40,855 nt of DNA from PALSA-1006 sp964532405 (GTDB lineage Bacteria; Pseudomonadota; Gammaproteobacteria; Burkholderiales; Gallionellaceae): assembly GCA_964532405.1 (NCBI GenBank), contig CAZHIC010000022.1, positions 1-40,855 on the forward strand, read 5' to 3'. This document shows positions 17,366 to 25,500 of this stretch, in pieces. The stretch's first letter is position 1, and every line of letters begins with the position of its first letter. Both the position numbers and the translations under genes were made by a program. The notes below the pieces were generated by a model that saw only the letters and a list, made by a program, of their open reading frames with translations, was not told the DNA's origin and ran no database searches.

Positions 17366-18337
17366 CTACACGATCTCGCCTAGCGTTGAATGGGCCGCGA
17401 ACATGGGCAACACATCCTGTCCGATCTCCTCCAAAACTTCAGCAGCGAGCCTGTTGCCATATTTCAGATTCAAGGCGACGTGGTTAACCCCGATTTCTTG
17501 CAGTGCTTGGAGAAACTCGATCAGCCTGTTTTTCCCCAGACGGAAGCCGAGGTGAATGGGTAGCGGAACTGCATCCGGGTCATTCGTGAGATCAATATAC
17601 AGTGATTGAGTGAAGGGCTTGAAGGTGTCCGGGCAATACTGTTGCGTCAGTCCGCGCCATTCCTTTATTGATTGCTCTTGGTGGCTGAGGCTGCGCGGGT
17701 AATATATCCAGCCATCCGCGTTCTCGGCAATCCACGCCAGACTTTGCTGACTGTTGCCTGTAACCAAAATGGGAATACGTCCATTGTAGGGTTTGGGAAT
17801 GAGGTCGATACCATCGAATCGCCCCAAAGGGGATTCGATGGCGGGAAAAGAATTTTCCAGCACCTCTTTGTAATAGCGCAGGGTCTCGCGAAAGCGTTCC
17901 CCGCGAGTGGCAAAGTCGATCCCGAACGCCGGGAATTCCACGGGCCGGTCACCCGAAGCAATGCCGAGCACCAATCGCCCCTCGGAAAGCTGGTCCACTG
18001 AAACCGCCGCTTTGGCTATGTGCAGCGGATGGCGCATTGGAAAAATGATGCTTCCCGTCGCGAGCGCAATGCGTGTGGTGTGTGCGGCGATATAACCCAG
18101 ATAAACCCACGGATCATATATCTGCCCGACATCACCGAAACCGGGATCGCGCAAGGGAACATCGCGAAACCACAGGGCGGCAAATCCCAATTGCTCCGCA
18201 CGCTTTGCGAGCTCGACCTGTCCAACCATGGCAGGCGTATCCCCCTGATAGGATTCAATGGCGAAAAACACACCCAGCGTCAGCCTGCCTGGCGCAAACA
18301 TTCTTCTAAACCCTGAGTTTAATTTCACTGTGCCCAT
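17366..18337 (-). CDS. Luciferase-like flavin-dependent oxidoreductase
   Basis: A 323-residue LLM-class monooxygenase, close to the subfamily I recall as TIGR03571. Characteristic blocks are APGRLTLGVFFAIESYQGD, GFAALWFRDVPLRDPGFGDV, HTTRIALATGSIIFPMRHP and LSEGRLVLGIASGDRPVEF. These proteins use reduced flavin to oxidise unknown small molecules; no substrate is known here. The ATG at 18337 has a purine-rich AGAGAGG immediately upstream, closer than ideal, so an ATG about 12 codons later (MFAPGRL) is possible. The ArsR-type gene 97 bp upstream on the same strand probably regulates it via the inverted repeat at 18369-18390. Confidence 0.88.
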   Translation of the reverse strand: MGTVKLNSGFRRMFAPGRLTLGVFFAIESYQGDTPAMVGQVELAKRAEQLGFAALWFRDVPLRDPGFGDVGQIYDPWVYLGYIAAHTTRIALATGSIIFPMRHPLHIAKAAVSVDQLSEGRLVLGIASGDRPVEFPAFGIDFATRGERFRETLRYYKEVLENSFPAIESPLGRFDGIDLIPKPYNGRIPILVTGNSQQSLAWIAENADGWIYYPRSLSHQEQSIKEWRGLTQQYCPDTFKPFTQSLYIDLTNDPDAVPLPIHLGFRLGKNRLIEFLQALQEIGVNHVALNLKYGNRLAAEVLEEIGQDVLPMFAAHSTLGEIV

Positions 18338-18368
18338 CCTCTCTCCATGCCACTATCGGTAATAATAG

Positions 18369-18390
18369 ATATATAGATTTATCGATATAT
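18369..18390. promoter_or_regulatory. Inverted repeat upstream of LLM oxidoreductase, putative ArsR-type operator
   Basis: ATATATAGAT-TT-ATCGATATAT, nine of ten bases paired, lies 32 bp upstream of the oxidoreductase start. A related GATATA/TATATC repeat lies upstream of the ArsR-type gene (18770-18791), suggesting one regulator binds both. Confidence 0.5.
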
Positions 18391-18434
18391 TCATCCGGTA
18401 TTTTCTCTTTGATACTTGATGACTCAGGGGTTGC

Positions 18435-18761
18435 CTAGAGGTTGCGCTTAATGTGACCCGCTACAGCCGCGATACCCTTCTCGTTGCGTTTGTAGTACGT
18501 CCACTGGCCTAGCCGGGTTACGCTCACGAGATTGGCCTTTTGCAGCTCAGCAAGGTACTGTGACACCGTCGACTGCGATAAGCCGACCTTGCTCTGAATG
18601 AGAGTCACACAAACCCCCACATCGCGAACGTCTGCCACATCCTGCATGGGGAAATTCTTCTCCGGCTCTTTGAGCCATTGCAGAATCTGCAAACGCGCGT
18701 TATTGGATAAAGCTTTAAACACCGCAATTAAATCGCGGTCATCGCCGATAGTTTCAGTCAT
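18435..18761 (-). CDS. ArsR-family transcriptional regulator
   Basis: A 108-residue winged-helix protein: FKALSNNARLQILQWLKEPE (helices 1-2), QSKVGLSQSTVSQYLAELQKANLVSV (recognition helix-turn-helix), then the wing TRLGQWTYYKRNEKG. It has a single cysteine (VCVTL) and no classical ArsR metal-binding CxC, so the inducer is unknown and may be organic or redox-related. It sits directly upstream of the luciferase-like gene on the same strand. No strong ribosome binding site precedes the ATG at 18761. Confidence 0.88.
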   Translation of the reverse strand: MTETIGDDRDLIAVFKALSNNARLQILQWLKEPEKNFPMQDVADVRDVGVCVTLIQSKVGLSQSTVSQYLAELQKANLVSVTRLGQWTYYKRNEKGIAAVAGHIKRNL

Positions 18762-18769
18762 AATCGAAG

Positions 18770-18791
18770 TATATCTACATTTCTCGATATA
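18770..18791. promoter_or_regulatory. Inverted repeat at the ArsR-type gene, putative autoregulatory site
   Basis: TATATC (18770-18775) and GATATA (18786-18791), ten bases apart, lie just upstream of the ArsR-type start, with further TATATA-rich DNA to 18809. Similar in sequence to the element at 18369-18390. Confidence 0.4.
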
Positions 18792-18825
18792 TCAATATTT
18801 CGTATATATCCCGTTTGCGGTTGGC

Positions 18826-21666
18826 TTACCATTTGGCCAGATGCCGGTTAAGTGCGGCTTGCACATCTTCGTTTTTCTGGTTTTGGTCGAAGGCGTGGGT
18901 ATAAGACTCAATCGCTTCATCTTTGCGACCCATCGCTTCGAGAATGTTGCCTCGCCGCAAGTAATTAAGATCGTCTTGTTGCATGGTCAGCGCTCGGTCT
19001 ATTTCGCTCAACGCCAGATCAAATTTCTTGAGTTTTAAATAAATACCCGCCGTGCGATAAGGTACATCGGCATCTTCGGAATTTTGTTCGCCCGCTTTTT
19101 TAAATGCGGCAATCGCAATCTCAAACTGCCCTTTGCGTTCATAGCATCTCCCGATATTGAATTGGGCATCTTTGTACTTCGGGTCCAATTGCAATGTTTT
19201 TCGAAATTCCACCAGCGCCTCGTCATTCCGCTTTCGTTTCATCAATGCAAATCCCAAATTATGATGAGCTTTTGCGTCATCCATGGTTGCGGCCATCTCA
19301 CGCGCTATTTGCAGTTCTGCGTCTTCCACGCGTTGCTCGAAATTGCGGATGTATACCGCCCCCAGCTGGTCCCAGCCATCAGTAATGGAGGAGTCCTTGA
19401 GCAGCTTACGAACATGCGCCACATGCAGTGCCGGATCGTAAGGCATGGCCGGTTCAATTGCCGCACGAACATCGTCAAAATCGAAGTTTGAAATGAGTTT
19501 CCGGCGAAACTCCTTCAGCCCTTCTTTTTTTAGACGTGCGATTTCGAATTCCAGCTCGGGGCGGTCTATCGTATTGATCGGTGCCGCCGCATCATCCACC
19601 AGTGCATACGCATTCTGCGTCATCAGGTTATATGCCAAGAGACGGGGAATGCGCTCATGCTTGCCAATCAATTCGTTTTTCAATACCGCACTGCGATCCG
19701 CCAGATTGGCCTGCTGTAACCGCACCGGCTCATCCGATGCGATCAGCAGAAAATACCCGGACTTAATAAACAGGATGGCGCAATGCTTAAAACTTTGTTT
19801 GAGCGTATTGATAACAATTTCCGTTCCGTGGCTGCCGATGCGGCTGTCCATCCAGGTCACGTAGATGCCGTCGTTCTTCAATCTGCGCTTGATGACGCTG
19901 AAAAAATCTTGGGTATACAATTTTGCCGAGCTGAAATACAGCGGCGAGGTCACCGTATTCAAAATCATGTCATATTGCTTGCTGCTGGATTTGGCATAGT
20001 GAATCGCATCGTCCACGATGACGTTCACTTTGGGATTGTGCTCAATATCAAAATTCCATTTCGCCATACGCGCTTGATTCGCACGGACAACCGGGTTGAT
20101 CTCGATCACATCGGTGTGATCAAACAGCAAACCCACCGCAGATGCCGTAGAACCGGCACCCAATCCAAGTACCAGCCCCTCCTGCGCACGCGGGGCGAAC
20201 ATCGACCCGACCGTGCCTACGATTTTTTCCGACGGATTGTTCATCGGAAAACTGATGTAGCCATTGATGAAAAAATACGGGTCGCCCTCGATCCAGTTGA
20301 TCGAGAACACATCCTGATAGCCTTTGAACTTATCCGGGAAGTCAAACTTTTCTCGGTCCGACTTCATTTCCTTGGGTGACTGAAACGAGGTATAGCTCAA
20401 ATACAGCAGATCCTCATCCCAGCGCCAGTGATGTACCGCCACCGTGAGCAGCAACACCATCACGGCAAACCCCGATACCCAATACTGTCGCCACTGATAA
20501 ACAAGCAATGCCAGCACAACTAGGCCGGAAATCACCAGCAGTTGTACGCCATAATCCAAGTACCGATGCAACACGAGTGCCATCAACAAGAACCCGGCCA
20601 CATTCGCCAATGAGGCAACAAACAGCAGCCGCCCCGATTCAACCGCCACATTTTTTTCGCCGTCATTGAGCAGGGCGGGAATCGTCGCGCCAAAAGTGAT
20701 CGCGGGAATGCCCATTAGTGCGAACAGAACAATGCCTTTCAAATATAGGATCGCATTGCCATTCTCCGCCGCCACCTTATACAGCTCTGCATACAAGGTC
20801 ATTAAGGGCTCGAACAACAACAGCAACAGCAGTAACCCCACGCCATTCGCCACCAACAATGCCGTGTAAGAAATACGAATGCGCCGCACCAAAAAAGAAC
20901 CGAAAGCAATGCCAAAAAGGATAATGGCCAGCACCAGCGCGAAAGACTCGCGGAACGGGCCGAACATCATCTCGACGATTTTCACCATAAACAATTGAAA
21001 TACGGCTGACGCAACACTCACCATCACCAGCGAAATCATCTGGCGGCGCGGCAGTGTTGCTACAGCTGCTAGCTTTTCCGGTGGCTGATTGGCAATCGAA
21101 CCCGTCATCAGCAACAGCAATGCTGCTGCCACCAAGTTCACCGCACCGAAAACCATCACCGTGCCGGTGATGCCAAATTGACGGATCAACCAGAACTCAA
21201 TCAACAGCGCTGTGAGCGCAGCCCCGATGTTATATAGCGCATAGACACGCGAAAACACGCTGTCTCCATCCAGACGGCTCAAGTAACCCGCAAATAACGG
21301 CACACTGCAACCGATCAGCAACGCGGGCAACAACAACAGTAAAGTCCCCAACAAAATCGAACCGGTCAGCCCCGGAAATAGTATAGATCCGCTGTAAATC
21401 AGCCGGTCTATACGCTCCAGATTTAACGCAAATAAAATACCGTAAATGCCAATACCACCTTCGACCAACCACAGCCATCGCCAAAAACGGTGCGCATATC
21501 TTGATCCAATACCAATTCCCAATAAAAAGGTAATCAGTACCGAAGCTGATACCGCGAATTGATCGCCTAATATGCTGCCGAGAATGCGGCCATACAGAAT
21601 CTCATAAGAAATCCCGCTCAATCCCGAAAGCAGCAGAATGAAAGTGAATAATAGTTTGCTTGGCAT
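18826..21666 (-). CDS. Membrane/spermidine-synthase-like fusion protein with TPR repeats
   Basis: A 946-residue three-part protein. Residues 1-415 hold about ten or more membrane helices, as in fused MFS/spermidine synthase proteins. Residues 430-660 are a polyamine-synthase-like methyltransferase fold: SAM-type motif GLGAGSTASAV at 501-511, acidic Glu522 in VIEINP, Asp552-553 in VDDAIHY. Residues 797-935 are three to four TPR units (HHNLGFALMKRKRNDEALVE, FNIGRCYERKGQFEIAIAAF). The aminopropyltransferase GGGDG signature is changed to GLGAGS, so true spermidine synthesis is doubtful. It probably acts at the inner membrane. The gene is on its own, upstream of the ArsR-type gene with a 64-bp gap. 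Confidence 0.85.
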   Translation of the reverse strand: MPSKLLFTFILLLSGLSGISYEILYGRILGSILGDQFAVSASVLITFLLGIGIGSRYAHRFWRWLWLVEGGIGIYGILFALNLERIDRLIYSGSILFPGLTGSILLGTLLLLLPALLIGCSVPLFAGYLSRLDGDSVFSRVYALYNIGAALTALLIEFWLIRQFGITGTVMVFGAVNLVAAALLLLMTGSIANQPPEKLAAVATLPRRQMISLVMVSVASAVFQLFMVKIVEMMFGPFRESFALVLAIILFGIAFGSFLVRRIRISYTALLVANGVGLLLLLLLFEPLMTLYAELYKVAAENGNAILYLKGIVLFALMGIPAITFGATIPALLNDGEKNVAVESGRLLFVASLANVAGFLLMALVLHRYLDYGVQLLVISGLVVLALLVYQWRQYWVSGFAVMVLLLTVAVHHWRWDEDLLYLSYTSFQSPKEMKSDREKFDFPDKFKGYQDVFSINWIEGDPYFFINGYISFPMNNPSEKIVGTVGSMFAPRAQEGLVLGLGAGSTASAVGLLFDHTDVIEINPVVRANQARMAKWNFDIEHNPKVNVIVDDAIHYAKSSSKQYDMILNTVTSPLYFSSAKLYTQDFFSVIKRRLKNDGIYVTWMDSRIGSHGTEIVINTLKQSFKHCAILFIKSGYFLLIASDEPVRLQQANLADRSAVLKNELIGKHERIPRLLAYNLMTQNAYALVDDAAAPINTIDRPELEFEIARLKKEGLKEFRRKLISNFDFDDVRAAIEPAMPYDPALHVAHVRKLLKDSSITDGWDQLGAVYIRNFEQRVEDAELQIAREMAATMDDAKAHHNLGFALMKRKRNDEALVEFRKTLQLDPKYKDAQFNIGRCYERKGQFEIAIAAFKKAGEQNSEDADVPYRTAGIYLKLKKFDLALSEIDRALTMQQDDLNYLRRGNILEAMGRKDEAIESYTHAFDQNQKNEDVQAALNRHLAKW

Positions 21667-21725
21667 AGCGCGGCGACTCCTACAGACGATTCTTGGCCTA
21701 ATGTATTTTTTCGGGTTGCACCAAT

Positions 21726-21750
21726 AAAAAGCCCCCAGCGAACTGGGGGC
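21726..21750 (-). terminator. Rho-independent terminator after the Lys/Asp-rich protein gene
   Basis: On the minus strand, GCCCCCAG (21743-21750) and CTGGGGGC (21731-21738) form an 8-bp G+C-rich stem with a TTCG-type loop, followed by five U (21726-21730). It lies about 20 bases after the stop of the 161-residue secreted protein gene. Confidence 0.9.
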
Positions 21751-21771
21751 TCAAACAGCAGGTGCTAAAGC

Positions 21772-22257
21772 TTAATCGTGAGATTCGCTGGATTTGGTTC
21801 TTTTATCCTCGGACTTCCTAGCATCGTCCTTTTTGTCTTCATTCTTGCCATCATCCACATCGTTGTCGCCGCAAGCAACTTTCTTTTCTTCAGCACGCTT
21901 GGCATGCTTGGCCTTGCGGTCGTCATCGCGACTAGTGTCAGACTGGCTTCTGCCATCATGGCTCTTGTGACTCAGCGTCTTCTTCTTGGATGCCTTGACA
22001 TCATCTTCGTGCTTCTTGTCAGCCTCTTCCTTGGTGTCGTTGTCTACTTTCTTGGTGGCTTCCTGGCAAGCCGCAGAGCTGGCCTTCACGGCTTTTTTAT
22101 TAGACACCCCTCCAGGAGGAGTTGTAGGAGTTGTAGGAGTTGTAGGGGCGGCACCGGTGCCTGCTGCACCAGATTGAACTGCGGCCAAAGTTGAGCCCAT
22201 ACCCAACATTAACAACGCGGTTGTTATTGCAACTGCGATAGGATTTTTCTTGAACAT
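21772..22257 (-). CDS. Secreted Lys/Asp-rich low-complexity protein, unknown
   Basis: A 161-residue protein that I do not recognise. A clean signal peptide (MFKKNPIAVAITTALLMLGM, then GSTLAA) is followed by a Thr/Pro linker (three TTP-type repeats ending PPGG). A highly charged tail dominated by Lys, Asp, Glu and Ser follows, with two cysteines (SSACQ, KVACGD) that could pair. It is probably exported and intrinsically disordered. GGAG precedes the ATG and a strong terminator follows, so it is a single-gene transcription unit. It lies downstream of pilY1 on the same strand, which may be coincidence. Possible roles are ion binding or a cell-surface matrix, both speculative. Confidence 0.7.
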   Translation of the reverse strand: MFKKNPIAVAITTALLMLGMGSTLAAVQSGAAGTGAAPTTPTTPTTPPGGVSNKKAVKASSAACQEATKKVDNDTKEEADKKHEDDVKASKKKTLSHKSHDGRSQSDTSRDDDRKAKHAKRAEEKKVACGDNDVDDGKNEDKKDDARKSEDKRTKSSESHD

Positions 22258-22362
22258 GATTTATCTCCATTTATAAAAGTTAATATACAACTGCAATCTG
22301 GCGAGTTTTCCAATACCACTTGCTATTACAACAGGCCCCACTCGCCGCAAGCACCTGTATTG

Positions 22363-22378
22363 GGTCAGTCACCTGACC
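22363..22378. repeat. Inverted repeat between pilY1 and the Lys/Asp-rich gene
   Basis: GGTCAG-TCAC-CTGACC lies 136 bp beyond the pilY1 stop. It has no T-run, so it is a poor terminator and could be an operator. Apart from this I see nothing definite in the 256-bp gap 22258-22513. Confidence 0.3.
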
Positions 22379-22513
22379 AATTCCGTCACGTTTTGCCCGT
22401 CTACGTCACACCCTCGCGAGCAAACCATCACTAATCTCTGCAACCCTGCCATGCAACTATTGAAATGCTCATTACACGGCTTGTTACGCTTGAATGTTGC
22501 AACTCTCATGCCA

Positions 22514-25500
22514 CTATTGCTGCTGACGGATTTCGCGCCATGAAACCCGTTTTGCGACACCGGAACTCACTCCCGAGACCACGGATTGCGTGGTTGTTGA
22601 TGCATCCGATTTGCGCACCAAAGCGACAATGCTACCGTTCGGCAACTTGACCAAGATCGGTCGGCTGGCGAGAGTCGATCCCAAATACGTAGCCCCTGAT
22701 GCTGGCGTTCCCGACGGATCAGTGACTTGTTTTCCGGTTGCAAAGTCGAGGCTATAAAACCAGCTCGATCCGCCCGGTTTGCAAGGGTCGGCACTGCTCG
22801 GGATATTGGTAGTAAAGACCAGCGTGTTGATCGCCACAGCCGGATCGGTCACCACGCGCTCACCCGTGGTCAAGTTGAGATCCACATACCAGCCTTTGGC
22901 CGAAGCCGCTGACGAAAAAAGGGAAATAGTTCGGGGTGAAGTTGCCGTTGCACCCGCAACAAGTCGCTGTTGGTTCAGATTAGATCGCAAAGGTGAAATC
23001 GTGGCAGGCACAGCCGGAGTAGTTGCATCATACTCATCGATCAGGCCATACATGCTTTGCGTCTGGGTAGTCGTAATATCGGCATCGCCCAAATACTGTC
23101 CCGTTCCCACCAGTACCATGCGCTTGCCATTACTCAACGCCAGCGCGGGTGTGGTGGTGACCGGTTGCGGTGTACCGCTTGCATCCACCAATTGTGCGAG
23201 CAGATCAACCTTCCAGCTGGTCGTTGTTGTGCCTGTCAAATCAAAGCGCCAGACATTTCCCTGCAAATCTCCGCCATACACAAACTTCACCGTGTTGTCC
23301 TGATAGGCGTTATCCGAGTAACCCACAATCTGGCCTAGCCCGCTGGGGGTGCCAGGTATTCCCGCCGTGGTCGGAATGTCTTTGAGCAGCGCGCCGGTTT
23401 TGGCATTGAGCACGAATAAATGCCCTTTACCGTCACCACCACTATCGCCAGGATTAGTTCCGTTGTTATAGCCGGAGGTGACCAATGCTACCCATCCCGC
23501 CGCCTTGGTTTTGGTGATGTAAGGTTTGCCGTAGCTGTAGCCGATGTTTGCCTTATTCGCGACAGATGTGCTGGTATTTGGAAATTCCCACAACACCTTG
23601 TTTTGCAACTCTGCCTCGGTCAACGCCGTAACCGAAGCGGCTGTCGCCTTATCCGGCACGGTAACATCCAGCGCATAGTAGCCGCGTCCCCCCTTGTTTA
23701 AACCGCCAACCAGAAGCGCGCGCCAATCGGCAGTGGTAGGGTTGGCACCCTGCGTGTTGCCAAAGTCCACATCCCCCGTTGCCGGGTTACCATCGACCAT
23801 ATACAAATGCGTAAAACCGGAGCGGAAACTTAAATTGGCCAACGTGCTGGTATTGGGATAAAAAATCAGGCGTGAATCAAACAACAAGCCCGGCACATAT
23901 GCCCATAATTCAGCCCCCCCATCACCCTTGCCAACCGCCGTATCAGCAGCCCTGAATGCGTGCAACATGCCATCGTTAGCGGCTTGAAACACCACTTTCG
24001 TGCGGGGGGTCGTCTTGGTGTAGGCGACTTTGTAACTCGCATAGCCGCTATCAAGATAGGCATAATAGGGTTCACGCAAAATCACCGGCTCCGCATTGAT
24101 GATGTCGCCCAAAATGTGGCCTCGGGTACGATAAGTCGTCCCCTCGTTCTTGCGTTCCCCGCGCAGGAAGGCCAGCACATTCGCTCCATCCGCTGTTCCC
24201 GGAGGGGTCATGGGAGAGTTCAATAGTGCCTGATGTGTTGCATCAAGGCTGGCCCACTGAAACGGAATCCCAACCGATCCGCTGTAAGTGGCAATTATGC
24301 GGGTTGAGTTCTGTACCAAATTATCCAACTGAACTTGTGCCGACGGTACCCAACGCGGTGTCGTGCTCGCTATCCCCGTGGTCAAGTCGATCGGATAAGA
24401 TTGCAAATCACCCGTCCAATTGCCGGAGTTATAGCTCGACGCATACGAGAAGTTATCTCCCGGGCTGATGTTCGCATTGCTCACCGCGACCGCCGCAGAA
24501 GCACCGACGCGACCGAAAATATCATTCAACACGGCCTTCAATCCGCCATAAATGTCGGTGTCATTCACAAACCGGCCCCTGCCGTTGACAGCCGCATGCC
24601 ACAAGTCATCCACGGTGGTCTGATCGACGAACACGGGCTGCGGCCATGAAATCGACGGAACAATTAACCACGGATCCGTGGTCATCGGGTTCAGTTTTTC
24701 GTAGACACTGCCATTCAAGCGCCCGCTACTTTGCAAAGTCGGTTGCGAGCCCGGTGACATCACATATTGGGTGATGTGCAGATTGGCATTGTCTTCATGC
24801 GCACTGGGTGTCAAGGGCACTTGACCTGCTGTTAAATCAACTCTCAGATTCTGATTGTAGAAATAGGCCGCCCAATCAGCGAGTGTATCGCTGAAGGTGT
24901 CTGCATACGGCACGCCTTTGTTCCCATCGTAGTTTGCCGGATTCACAGCAGGGGTTTGGCCGGTAAAATAATTTTTGAACCCCGCCGAGCCCGAACCGGC
25001 GGGGCCATTTTCATTCAAATAACCGGGTGTTGAGAGCACATGGAAATTTTGCTGGCAGGCATATTGGATCGGTGCTGCGGCATGACCATTCAGCGGTGTA
25101 CTTTCGCGGAAATAATCATAGACAAGGCTCAAACGCTCATGAATGGGCTGATGCCAACCATAATAAGGTGATGCGTCTGACAGGCTGCCCTCAATCGCAT
25201 ACAGATTGTTGCGCAGCTTAGTCATATTGGCCGTCACCGACATATCTTGCACCGTGCCAAAAAAATCGGGCAAAGGATGCGGGTAAACACCCCCATTGCT
25301 CCAAGTTGCTGAACTTGGAGTTGAATAGGGCGAGGTAATCTTCGACTGCAAATCAATTAAACCCACATTGACCCCACCCAGCGTTTCTACTTGTTTACCC
25401 AGCGCGCCTTGAAGCGCCAACAACGGCGTGCGGTAATATTGAAACCAATTGGCAAAATTTTGAATTTCCGCAGCATAGGCATTGCCATTGGGATACGTTG

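Noticed and set aside
22258..22513. Promoter for the Lys/Asp-rich protein gene
   Set aside because: Several TATAAA/TATATT-like boxes occur near 22270-22290, but no -35 has acceptable spacing, so no position could be chosen.
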